From Gemmatimonadota bacterium (GTDB lineage: Bacteria > Gemmatimonadota > Gemmatimonadetes > Gemmatimonadales > Gemmatimonadaceae): a stretch of 7,868 nucleotides of DNA. A program made the translations under genes and the position numbers. The notes beneath the pieces were generated by a model that saw only the letters and a list, made by a program, of their open reading frames with translations, was not told the origin of the DNA and searched no databases. The stretch spans positions 1 through 7,868 of the forward strand of contig PLMM01000325.1 in the NCBI GenBank assembly GCA_003142495.1, given 5' to 3'. Positions 1-7,415 of this stretch are shown here, in pieces; position 1 is the first letter of the stretch, and the number at the start of each line of letters is the position of its first letter.

Positions 1-1334
1 TTTTTTTACGCATTCGACTGGCCGCCGCGACCCGCCGCTATTTTGAAGAAAACGGTTTCATTGAAGTGGAAACGCCGTTTCTGGGTAAAAGTACACCAGA
101 GGGCGCGCGCGATTATCTGGTGCCAAGCCGCGTGAGCGCGGGGGAGTTCTACGCGCTGCCGCAGTCGCCACAGCTCTACAAGCAGCTGCTCATGATCTCG
201 GGCTTCGATCGTTACTTCCAGATCGCGCGCTGTTTCCGCGACGAGGATCTGCGCGCGGACCGTCAGCCCGAGTTTAAGCAGATCGACATCGAAGCCTCGT
301 TCATCACCGCGCAGGACATCTACACGCTGGCCGAGGGGCTGATCGCGGCGCTGTGGAAGGAGGCGGGGGTGACGATCCCGATTCCGTTCCCGCGCATGAG
401 CTACGCGGACGCGGTCGAGCGCTATGGCACCGATCGCCCGGATCTGCGCTATGGGCTCGAGCTGTTCGACGCCACAGAGTCATTCCGCGGCGCGGACTTC
501 GGCATCACGAAGGGCGCGATCGAATCCGGTGGGCGCGTGCGCGGGCTGCGCATTCCCGGCGGCGCCGTGCTCTCGAGAAAGCAGGTCGACGATCTCGAGG
601 CGCTGGCGAAGGGCGCCGGAGCGGCGGGAATGCTGCGGCTCAAGCGCGAGAAGGGCGAGCTCACGGGCCCGCCCGCGAAATTTCTCTCGCCGGAGCAGGG
701 CGCGTCGCTTGGAATCTCCGAGGGCGAGCTCTGCCTGCTCGTGGCGGCGCGTGATCGCGTCTCATCGCCCGCGCTCGACCGCGTGCGTCAGGAAGCGGCG
801 CGCGTGCTGAAGCTCGTGCCCGGGAAGACGCTGAGCTTCCTCTGGGTGCTCGATTTCCCGCTCTTCGAAAAGGACGCGACCACGGGTGCGCTCGGCGCCG
901 TGCATCATCCCTTCACGTCGCCACACCCCGACGATGTCGCGCTGCTCGACACGGCGCCCGAGAAAGCGCGCGCCGTCGCGTACGATGTGGTGCTCAACGG
1001 CACGGAGCTCGGCGGTGGAAGCATCCGCATCGCCGATCCCGATGTGCAGCGGCGCATGTTCAACCTGCTCGCCATCGACGACGAAACGGCGCAGCAGCGT
1101 TTCGGCTTCCTGCTCGAGGGACTTCGCTCGGGCGCACCGCCGCACGGCGGCATCGCCTTCGGCTTCGATCGGATCGCGATGCTGCTCTCGGGCGCGACGT
1201 CGCTGCGCGATGTCATCGCCTTCCCGAAAACAACTGCGGCGCGCGCACTGTTCGAGGGTGCTCCGACGCCGGTGGCGGCTGAGGATCTGCGGGATTTACA
1301 CATCAGACTGGACGACGGAGAGGGAGCGCGATGA
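1..1334 (+). CDS. aspS: Aspartyl-tRNA synthetase, 5'-truncated by window edge
   Basis: Class II aminoacyl-tRNA synthetase that charges tRNA-Asp in the cytoplasm. The frame is open from base 3 and reads FLRIRLAAATRRYF before the GTG at 66. That GTG is an internal valine in the conserved 'EVETP' segment, so it is not the start. Numbering residues from base 66: 'STPEGARDYLVPSR' (9-22), the amino-acid-site 'QSPQ' loop (33-36), class II motif 2 'FRDEDLRADRQPEF' (57-70), then a GAD insertion domain at about 110-260, 'HHPFTSP', 'NGTELGGGSIRI', and motif 3 'FGFDR' with Arg369. The spacing between the motif 2 and motif 3 arginines (311) is close to that in E. coli AspRS (about 320). About 138 N-terminal residues, including the OB-fold anticodon-binding domain, lie outside the window. 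The stop overlaps the phoH start. Whether it is discriminating or also charges tRNA-Asn cannot be judged without the N-terminus. Confidence 0.97.
   Translation, partial: FLRIRLAAATRRYFEENGFIEVETPFLGKSTPEGARDYLVPSRVSAGEFYALPQSPQLYKQLLMISGFDRYFQIARCFRDEDLRADRQPEFKQIDIEASFITAQDIYTLAEGLIAALWKEAGVTIPIPFPRMSYADAVERYGTDRPDLRYGLELFDATESFRGADFGITKGAIESGGRVRGLRIPGGAVLSRKQVDDLEALAKGAGAAGMLRLKREKGELTGPPAKFLSPEQGASLGISEGELCLLVAARDRVSSPALDRVRQEAARVLKLVPGKTLSFLWVLDFPLFEKDATTGALGAVHHPFTSPHPDDVALLDTAPEKARAVAYDVVLNGTELGGGSIRIADPDVQRRMFNLLAIDDETAQQRFGFLLEGLRSGAPPHGGIAFGFDRIAMLLSGATSLRDVIAFPKTTAARALFEGAPTPVAAEDLRDLHIRLDDGEGAR
1317..1326 (+). promoter_or_regulatory. Ribosome binding site for phoH
   Basis: Two adjacent purine-rich Shine-Dalgarno-like blocks (GGAG then AGGGAG) sit inside the last codons of aspS. 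The second ends 4 bases before the ATG at 1331. It is the strongest SD in the window and supports the 1331 start, so phoH can be initiated independently as well as through coupling to aspS. Confidence 0.7.
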
Positions 1335-2293
1335 GCGACGATCATCTCACCCAGCGCCTGAACGCCGAGGGTGCTGATCTTCTCACGCTGGCGGGAGTCA
1401 ACGACGCCAACCTCGTTGCGCTCTCGCGCATCACCGGCGTGCGCGTGTCGCTTCGCGGCGACTCGCTCTCGCTCACCGGTCCTGGTGACGCCGTGGAGCG
1501 CGCGACGCCGGTTGCGCAGCGCATGCTCGACGCGGCGCGGCAGCGGCTGGAACTGACGCCCGATGACGTGATGCGGCTGAGCGAGGATCACGGCGATCCG
1601 GGCGGCAACGGCGGTCCCGCGGGCGAGATGCGTCTCGCGCTGCCGGGAATGCGGCGGATCATTCAGCCGAAGACGTCGGGGCAGGCGGAGTACATGAAGC
1701 TGATCGCCGAGAACGACATCGTCGTGGGCATCGGGCCTGCTGGAACCGGAAAGACCTATCTCGCCGTCGCCATGGCGGTTGATGCGCTCGCACGGAAGCG
1801 CGTACGGCGGATCGTGCTCGCGCGTCCCGCCGTCGAAGCGGGAGAGAGCCTCGGCTTCCTTCCCGGCGACATGCAGGCGAAGGTCGATCCGTATCTGCGT
1901 CCGCTGTACGATGCGCTCGACGACATGATGCCGGCAGAGCGCGTGCAGAAGGCGCTCGAGTCGCGCACGATCGAGATCGCGCCGCTCGCGTACATGCGCG
2001 GGCGCACGCTCGCGGACGCGTTCGTGATTCTCGACGAATCGCAGAACGCCACCAACGCGCAGATGAAGATGTTCTTGACGCGACTCGGCGTGAACTCGAA
2101 GGCCGTGATCACGGGCGACAAAACGCAGATCGATCTGCCGGGGCGCGAGCAGTCCGGGCTGATCGAGGTGGAGCGCATTCTGAAGGGAATCGAGGGGATC
2201 GGGTTCCACTATCTCAGCGAGGCCGACGTCGTCCGTCACCGTTTGGTGCGGGACATCATCAAGGCGTACGCCCGCGACTCGGGAGTGGAGTAG
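1331..2293 (+). CDS. ybeZ: PhoH-family ATPase (YbeZ-like)
   Basis: Cytoplasmic P-loop ATPase of the PhoH/YbeZ family, linked in other bacteria to RNA metabolism and partnered with YbeY. The protein is 320 aa, normal for the family. Residues 25-55 resemble the small N-terminal KH-like part of PhoH proteins ('ITGVRVSLRGD'). A Gly/Asp-rich linker (about 85-100) leads to the ATPase core: 'QPKTSGQAEYM' (112-122), Walker A GPAGTGKT (135-142), 'LARPAVEAGESLGFLPGD' (163-180), Walker B 'VILDESQNAT' (232-241) and 'ITGDKTQIDLP' (260-270). All catalytic motifs look intact. ATG 1331 overlaps the aspS stop as ATGA and has a good SD. The exact biochemical role of the family (ATPase with helicase or RNase-adaptor activity) is only partly known. 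It lies one gene upstream of ybeY, separated by pgpH. Confidence 0.95.
   Translation: MSDDHLTQRLNAEGADLLTLAGVNDANLVALSRITGVRVSLRGDSLSLTGPGDAVERATPVAQRMLDAARQRLELTPDDVMRLSEDHGDPGGNGGPAGEMRLALPGMRRIIQPKTSGQAEYMKLIAENDIVVGIGPAGTGKTYLAVAMAVDALARKRVRRIVLARPAVEAGESLGFLPGDMQAKVDPYLRPLYDALDDMMPAERVQKALESRTIEIAPLAYMRGRTLADAFVILDESQNATNAQMKMFLTRLGVNSKAVITGDKTQIDLPGREQSGLIEVERILKGIEGIGFHYLSEADVVRHRLVRDIIKAYARDSGVE
2281..2290 (+). promoter_or_regulatory. Ribosome binding site for pgpH
   Basis: A double GGAG block (2282-2285 and 2287-2290) lies in the last phoH codons, 10 bases before the ATG at 2301. phoH/pgpH is the only junction in the window without a coding overlap (7 bases between stop and start), so this SD probably drives initiation. 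Confidence 0.5.
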
Positions 2294-2300
2294 CGCGCGG

Positions 2301-4514
2301 ATGGACGCGCGCCTTCCGCAATCCGGCACGGTGACCGTGGCCCCGGACACGGGGCACGAGCGCTTCGCGCCGCACGCGCCACGGATCGCGCTGCTGCTCG
2401 CTGTGGCGCTCGTGACGTATCTGCTCTTTCCGACGAGCGCCGCGGTGGACTCGCCGATCTTCGAGATCGGCTCCGTTGCGACGCAGAACGTCATTGCGCC
2501 GTTCGCGTTCGCGGTGCCGAAGTCGAGTGCGGACCTGCGCGACGAGCGCGAGGAGCTTGCGCGCTCCGCGAGGCCGATCTTCATCTACTCGCCTGCGGCG
2601 CTCGATTCATCGCAGCAGCAGCTGTCGACGCTCATGCGCGCGATCGGCGCGGCTGCGGACTCCGCAGGGAAGCGCAACGAAGCGGCCGCGGCGACCCACG
2701 CGGCGATGGAGCACGGCCTCGCGCTCACGGTTGCGGAGGGCGCATACGTCGCGCGCCCGGATCACCGGCGCGCAATGCAGGATGCCGTGCACCGCGCGTA
2801 CGCGAAGTGGCTCCCTGAGGGGATCGCGGCATCGGGAGCGCTCGACGATGTGCGGGGCGAGCTGCTCGTGCGCCGCGGCACCGAGGAGCGCAACGAGCTC
2901 GCGGATAGCGTGCTCACACTTGGGACATTGCTCAAACGATCGCGGGCACTGCAGCCCGATCCGAATTCGTCGGTCGCCGATGGGCTCTACCTCAAGCTGC
3001 TGAGCGGGTTGCTGCACCCCACGATTCTTCCCGACGCGGCGGCAACCGAGCAGCGGCGCGACGATCTGCGCAAGTCGGTGGATCTCAATCGCTACGCGGT
3101 GCGCGCGGGTGAGAAGATCGTCGGCGAGCACGAGGTGGTGGGGCGCGCCGAGTTCGACAAAATGCACGCGATGCACGACGCGATGCAGTCGACGGTGGGT
3201 GGAGAGCGCGCATTCCGGCGCGTGCTCGGCGGCGTGGCCTACAACGCGCTCGTGCTCGCGATCTTCGGGATCGCGATCCTCGTCTTCCGCCCGGCGCTCT
3301 ACCGCTCGATGCGGGCGCTCGCGCTCTTCGCTGCGGTGTTCCTGCTCGTGCTCGTCGTGGCGGCAGTGGGCGCGCAGTGGCAGCCGGTGCGTCCGGAGCT
3401 CGTCCCCGTCGCGATCGCCGCGATCATCATCAGCATGCTTTTCGACACGCGCATCAGCATGATTGCCGCGATGATTCTCGCGGTGCTCGCGGGCGGGCAG
3501 AGCGTCTACCGCGGCACGAACGCGCTCTTCTTGAATCTCGTCGGCGGCGCAGCGGCCGCGCTCAGCATGCGCACGGTGCTGCGCCGCGAGGAAGGCTATC
3601 GCTACGTCATCACGATCGGCGCAGCGTACTTCTTTGCGGCCGTCACGCTCGGGCTCACGCTTGGCTGGACGACGCGGCAGATCGGCGTGAGCGCGGGCTT
3701 CGGCGTGCTCAACGCGTTCGTATCGGTGGTGCTCGCGATGTTCCTGATGCCGCTCGCCGAACGAGTGACGGGCGTGACGACGGCGCTGACGCTCGTCGAG
3801 TGGTCCGATCTCAACCGCCCGCTGCTTCGGCGCCTGAGCCTCGAGGCGCCAGGCACGTATGCGCACACGATCGCGATGGCGAATCTCGTCGAGGCTGCGT
3901 GCAACGCGATCGGCGCGAACGGGCTCCTGGGGCGCGTTGGTACCTACTACCACGATATCGGAAAGCTCGCGAAGCCGCAGTACTTCGTGGAGAACCAGGC
4001 CGGGGGCCGTAATCCACACGACTTGCTGCAGCCGGGCACGAGCGCGACGATCATCCGCAATCACATTCAGGGAGGGATCGATCTCGCGGCGGAGTATCAT
4101 CTACCCGCGTCGATCGCGGCGTTCATTCCCGAGCACCACGGCACCGGGCACATCACCTACTTCGAGGAGAAGGCGCGCGGCCGCGATGGCGCTCCGGTGA
4201 CGGACGTGGCGAACTACATCTATCCCGGCCCGGTACCGCAGAGCGCCGAGACGGCGATTTGCATGCTGGCGGACGGGGTGGAAGCGTCGGTTCGAGTGCT
4301 GCAGGATCCGTCTCCGCAGCGCGTGCGCGAAGTGATCGATCACATCGTGAAGCAGCGCGTCGATCAGGGGCAGCTCAACGAGGCGCCGCTGACGCTGCGA
4401 GACCTCGACGTGATCAAGGGCGAGTTCGCGCGCGTGTACTCGAGCATGAACCACGCGCGCATCGACTACCCGACGGCGAGCGGTGGCATCACGTCGGAGT
4501 TCGTCGCGGTATGA
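2301..4514 (+). CDS. pgpH: 7TM-HD cyclic-dinucleotide phosphodiesterase (PgpH/YqfF type)
   Basis: Inner-membrane protein of the 7TMR-HD family; characterised members (Listeria PgpH, Bacillus YqfF) hydrolyse c-di-AMP to pApA. It is 737 aa, typical size. Layout: short cytoplasmic N-terminus, TM1 at 29-43, a large extracytoplasmic domain (about 50-305, 7TMR-HDED type), about seven hydrophobic helices between 308 and 486, then a cytoplasmic HD domain (about 515-690). The metal ligands expected of the family are all present: His522 ('PGTYAHT'), His551-Asp552 ('YHDIGK'), His588 ('NHIQGG'), His612-His613 ('EHHG') and Asp658 ('ADGVEAS'). An active di-metal phosphodiesterase is therefore predicted. 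ATG 2301 follows phoH by 7 bases and the stop overlaps ybeY. The substrate is inferred from family; no diadenylate cyclase gene is in the window. Confidence 0.93.
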   Translation: MDARLPQSGTVTVAPDTGHERFAPHAPRIALLLAVALVTYLLFPTSAAVDSPIFEIGSVATQNVIAPFAFAVPKSSADLRDEREELARSARPIFIYSPAALDSSQQQLSTLMRAIGAAADSAGKRNEAAAATHAAMEHGLALTVAEGAYVARPDHRRAMQDAVHRAYAKWLPEGIAASGALDDVRGELLVRRGTEERNELADSVLTLGTLLKRSRALQPDPNSSVADGLYLKLLSGLLHPTILPDAAATEQRRDDLRKSVDLNRYAVRAGEKIVGEHEVVGRAEFDKMHAMHDAMQSTVGGERAFRRVLGGVAYNALVLAIFGIAILVFRPALYRSMRALALFAAVFLLVLVVAAVGAQWQPVRPELVPVAIAAIIISMLFDTRISMIAAMILAVLAGGQSVYRGTNALFLNLVGGAAAALSMRTVLRREEGYRYVITIGAAYFFAAVTLGLTLGWTTRQIGVSAGFGVLNAFVSVVLAMFLMPLAERVTGVTTALTLVEWSDLNRPLLRRLSLEAPGTYAHTIAMANLVEAACNAIGANGLLGRVGTYYHDIGKLAKPQYFVENQAGGRNPHDLLQPGTSATIIRNHIQGGIDLAAEYHLPASIAAFIPEHHGTGHITYFEEKARGRDGAPVTDVANYIYPGPVPQSAETAICMLADGVEASVRVLQDPSPQRVREVIDHIVKQRVDQGQLNEAPLTLRDLDVIKGEFARVYSSMNHARIDYPTASGGITSEFVAV

Positions 4515-4954
4515 GCGTGAGCATCTACGTGAGCGCGCGCGACGTGCGCGTCGGATTGGCTAGCGCGCGAGTCGAGGCGATCGCGCGCGCGACGCTCGCG
4601 GGCGAGCGCGTGCGCAACGCGATGCTCTCGATCACCTTCCTGAGCAACACGGCGATGGCTCGCATGAACGCGCGCCACCTGGGCCACAAGGGCGCGACCG
4701 ACGTGATCTCGTTCGGCTTTGCGGGCTCCGGCAGAACGTCGCCGGTGGTCGGCGACATCTACATCGCGCCGGCCGTCGCGCGTGCGAACGCGCTCGAGAA
4801 TGGCGTGCCGATTCGCGAGGAGATCGCGCGGCTCGTGGTGCACGGCACGCTGCACGTGCTCGGATACGAACACCCCGCCGCACACGCACGCACGAACTCC
4901 GCGATGTGGAAGCGGCAGGAACGTATCCTCGCTCGCGCGCTGGCGTCGGCATGA
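4511..4954 (+). CDS. ybeY: Endoribonuclease / rRNA maturation factor YbeY
   Basis: Zinc-dependent single-strand endoribonuclease (UPF0054) involved in 16S rRNA 3'-end maturation and ribosome quality control. The protein is 147 aa, slightly below the E. coli length of 155. The signature 'HGTLHVLGYEH' is at 111-121, giving the three zinc-binding histidines His111, His115 and His121, with Glu120 where Asp is the commoner residue. 'TDVISF' (63-68) and 'GDIYI' (81-85) are also typical. The ATG at 4511 overlaps the pgpH stop as ATGA, and a weak GGAG lies 11 bases upstream (4496-4499). The same frame stays open upstream to 4259, but only inside pgpH, and the 4511 start gives the family's normal N-terminus. 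The segment preceding TDVISF reads 'NARHLGHKGA' rather than the E. coli 'TYRGKDKP' version. Confidence 0.95.
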   Translation: MSVSIYVSARDVRVGLASARVEAIARATLAGERVRNAMLSITFLSNTAMARMNARHLGHKGATDVISFGFAGSGRTSPVVGDIYIAPAVARANALENGVPIREEIARLVVHGTLHVLGYEHPAAHARTNSAMWKRQERILARALASA

Positions 4955-6186
4955 TCGGCGCCTGGATTGCCTTCACGCTCTCGCTGGCCGTGGCCGCCGC
5001 GTGCGCCGCTGCCGATGGCGCGCTGCTCACGGCCGCCCGCGAAAGTCAGTCGCGCGAGGGCAGCACGCTCCCGCGCGGCGACGCGCGCGAGCGCACGCAT
5101 CGCGCGCTGTCGATCGCGCGCCTCTTCGCGCAGCTGACCACCGCCGCCGCCTTCGCCATCGCGATCGAACTCGTGGAGCGCTCGCTGCCAGTCGCGATCG
5201 CGCTCGCTGTGCTCGGCGTCGTCATCATCCTCGTGCTCGGCGAGATCCTGCCGCGCGAGATCGGAGACAGGGTCGGCTCGCCGGTGCTCACGCATTGTTC
5301 GCTCTTCATCTCCGTGCTCGAGCTGATCTTGAACCCGCTCGTGCTTACGGGCGCCGCGATCGACAGCATGCTCGCGCGCCTCCTGCCGGCACCGACGCTG
5401 AGCGAGGAGCGGCAGGGGCCCGCGTCGCCGCTGCGCGATGTCGTCGCACACGGGCCGCAGACGCCACGCGAGCAGCGCGCGATCTTGAAGCGCGTCTTTT
5501 CGCTGGGCGACACCGAAGTGCAGGAAGTCATGGTGCCGCGCGTCGACATCATCGGCGTGGAGCACGCGACGCCGTGGTCCGAGGTCGTCGACCGCGTGCG
5601 CAGCTCGCAGCATGCGCGACTGCCGGTGTTCGACGATACGCTCGATCACGTAATCGGGATTCTGTACGCAAAGGATCTGCTCGCCGCCGTGATCACCGAC
5701 GATGAGCCGAAGGATGGCTGGGCGTCGCTCGTGCGTCCGGCATCGTTCATCCCCGAGAGCAAGGCGATCGACTCGCAGCTCCGCGACTTCAAGTCGACGC
5801 GCTCGCACATCGCGATCGTCGTCGACGAATACGGCGGTACCGCCGGGCTCCTCACGATCGAAGACATTCTCGAGGAGATCGTCGGCGACATCCGCGACGA
5901 GAACGACTGGGAGGAGCCGCCGATTGTGGTCGAGGCGAACACGCGCTTCTGGGTGTCGGGACGCGTGACGCTCGATGAGCTTTCCGAAGCACTCGGCGAG
6001 CACTTCGAGGACAAGGACATCACAACGGTGGGCGGGCTGATCTTCCAGCGTCTCGGCAGAGTGCCGCGCGCGGGGGAGACGCTCACGATGCGCGGCTTCC
6101 GCGTCGTCGTCGAGCGCGTGATCCGGCGGCGCATCGATCGCCTCTACTTCGAGCGCCTCGAGGCGGTCGCGGTGAGCGGACGATGA
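4951..6186 (+). CDS. CorC/HlyC-family membrane protein with CBS pair, paralog 1
   Basis: Predicted inner-membrane divalent-cation transport protein of the CNNM/CorC family (DUF21 + CBS pair + CorC_HlyC domain); characterised relatives export Mg2+. It is 411 aa. The N-terminal DUF21 membrane domain (about 1-145) has hydrophobic helices at 2-22, 55-74, 81-97 and 112-135, and 'GEILPREI' at 97-104 matches the family's Gly-Glu-Ile-x-Pro motif. The CBS pair spans about 190-315 ('EVMVPRVDI' 192-200; 'VDEYGGTAGL' 291-300; 'EDILEEIVGDI' 304-314). The C-terminal CorC_HlyC domain is about 325-405 ('VSGRVTLDEL', 'GGLIFQRLGRVP'). The ATG at 4951 is chosen because it overlaps the ybeY stop as ATGA and begins directly with a membrane helix; a GTG at 4906 would add 15 poorly hydrophobic residues within ybeY. 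No SD is seen at 4951, so translation is probably coupled. In helix 1 the usual Ser-Glu reads Ala21-Asp22. Confidence 0.9.
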   Translation: MIGAWIAFTLSLAVAAACAAADGALLTAARESQSREGSTLPRGDARERTHRALSIARLFAQLTTAAAFAIAIELVERSLPVAIALAVLGVVIILVLGEILPREIGDRVGSPVLTHCSLFISVLELILNPLVLTGAAIDSMLARLLPAPTLSEERQGPASPLRDVVAHGPQTPREQRAILKRVFSLGDTEVQEVMVPRVDIIGVEHATPWSEVVDRVRSSQHARLPVFDDTLDHVIGILYAKDLLAAVITDDEPKDGWASLVRPASFIPESKAIDSQLRDFKSTRSHIAIVVDEYGGTAGLLTIEDILEEIVGDIRDENDWEEPPIVVEANTRFWVSGRVTLDELSEALGEHFEDKDITTVGGLIFQRLGRVPRAGETLTMRGFRVVVERVIRRRIDRLYFERLEAVAVSGR

Positions 6187-7415
6187 TCTGGGTCCTCGCG
6201 CTGCTTCTGCTGGTTACGGCGCTGCTCACCGCGGCGGCCACGGCGCTTCGCTCGGCGAGCCGCCTCTGGCTGCGCGACTGGGTCGAGCAACAGCTCACCG
6301 GAAAGGTGACGGCGGAGTCGTATCTCGAGCGGCTGCACGAATTGCTCGCCGCATCGGTGAGCGCGGGCGCGCTCGTCGTGATCTGCGCCGGCATCACGAT
6401 CGGTTCGCAGCCCGATGCGGATCCGCTCGCCACGATACTGGCGATCGTGATCTTCGGGCTCGCGGCGCTCGTCCTCGGACAGCTGTTCCCGCGCGCGATT
6501 GCGCGACGATGGTCGGCGAAGCTGGTGCCCGTGCTCCTCCCGACGCTGCGCGGCACGTCGGCGCTCCTCTCGCCCGTCCAGCGCTTCGCGGGCGCAATCG
6601 CCTCGACCGGCGCGCGCCCCGCGAGCGGCGAGCAGTCGAGGCGCGAGGGCTTCGAGGATCTTCTGCGCGAGGGTGAGCTCGAGGGGATGGGGCAACGCGA
6701 GGAGATCGACATCATCACAGGTGTCGTGCAATTCGGCGAGCGCGTGCTCCGCGACGTGATGACGCCGCGCACCGCCGTGTTCGCCGTCGACATTGCGCTC
6801 TCGCCGCTGGAGATGGCGGCGGTGATCGCGAGTTCGGGCTACAGCCGCGTGCCCGTGTATCGCGAGTCGCTCGATGAGATTGTCGGCGTCATTCACGTCT
6901 TCGATGTGTTTCGCGATGGCGGCGAGCGCATGGCGCCGCTGCGCCCCGTGCCGCACGCACCTGCCACGAAGCGCGTGAGCGAGATGCTCTTCGAAATGCT
7001 GCGCGGCCAGTTCCACTTCGCCGTGGTCGTCGACGAGTTCGGCGGCACGGCAGGGATCGCCACTCTCGAGGATCTGCTCGAGGAGCTCGTCGGCGACATC
7101 CACGACGAGCACGACGAGCCGGCGCTCGCCGACGTCGGTCACTCGCGCCACGCGATCGTGCTCGACGCGGCGATGCCCGCGGGCGATGTGGCCTCGCGCT
7201 TCGACGCGCTGCTCCCCGCCTGGGTCGAGGATCGCTCGCAGCCGCTCGCCGGCCTTCTCGTGCGCGCACTCGGCCGCATCCCGGTGGTTGGCGAGCGCTT
7301 CGTGCTCGGCACGCTCGAGCTCACCGTCGTGCGCGCGACGAACACGCGCATCCAGCGCCTCCTCGCGCAGCGCGTCGATGCGGTGCCGGCGGTCGAGCTC
7401 ACGGCTCCGCAATGA
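6183..7415 (+). CDS. CorC/HlyC-family membrane protein with CBS pair, paralog 2 (divergent membrane domain)
   Basis: Second member of the same family, 410 aa, with the same architecture as its upstream neighbour. DUF21-like membrane domain is about 1-140 (hydrophobic stretches 2-20, 54-75, 83-101, plus a weaker one near 112-130). A linker 'REGELEGMGQREEID' (162-176) leads to the CBS pair at about 185-310 ('RDVMTPRTAVF' 190-200; 'VVVDEFGGTAGIATLEDLLE' 281-300), and a CorC_HlyC-like domain occupies about 320-398 ('LAGLLVRALGRIP'). The cytosolic half is canonical. The membrane half is not: helix 1 reads 'AAATALRSASR' (17-27), where relatives have Ser-Glu in place of Ala18-Ala19, and 'GQLFP' (99-103) replaces 'GEIxP'. 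Start ATG 6183 overlaps the upstream stop as ATGA, with only a weak GAGCGGA upstream. It may act as a partner of paralog 1 or as a CBS-domain regulator; transport activity of its own is doubtful. Confidence 0.88.
   Translation: MIWVLALLLLVTALLTAAATALRSASRLWLRDWVEQQLTGKVTAESYLERLHELLAASVSAGALVVICAGITIGSQPDADPLATILAIVIFGLAALVLGQLFPRAIARRWSAKLVPVLLPTLRGTSALLSPVQRFAGAIASTGARPASGEQSRREGFEDLLREGELEGMGQREEIDIITGVVQFGERVLRDVMTPRTAVFAVDIALSPLEMAAVIASSGYSRVPVYRESLDEIVGVIHVFDVFRDGGERMAPLRPVPHAPATKRVSEMLFEMLRGQFHFAVVVDEFGGTAGIATLEDLLEELVGDIHDEHDEPALADVGHSRHAIVLDAAMPAGDVASRFDALLPAWVEDRSQPLAGLLVRALGRIPVVGERFVLGTLELTVVRATNTRIQRLLAQRVDAVPAVELTAPQ

Noticed and set aside
905..2584. 559-codon open frame on the minus strand across aspS and phoH
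   Set aside because: Covers well-identified plus-strand genes, crosses their junction, is rich in Arg/Ala/His and has no recognisable domain. Long antisense frames are expected in GC-rich coding DNA.
2607..4100. 497-codon minus-strand open frame rich in His/Arg/Glu/Asp
   Set aside because: Lies wholly antisense to pgpH; the charged, repeat-like composition is the mirror of GC-rich membrane-protein codons. No start context or motif supports it.
4906..4950. GTG at 4906 as an upstream start for the first CorC-like protein
   Set aside because: It would add 15 non-hydrophobic residues encoded inside the ybeY C-terminus; the ATGA-overlapping ATG at 4951 begins directly at the first membrane helix as in the family.
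4759..6003. 414-codon minus-strand open frame across ybeY and the first CorC-like gene
   Set aside because: Antisense shadow with low-complexity Arg/Asp/His composition; both plus-strand proteins are firmly identified.
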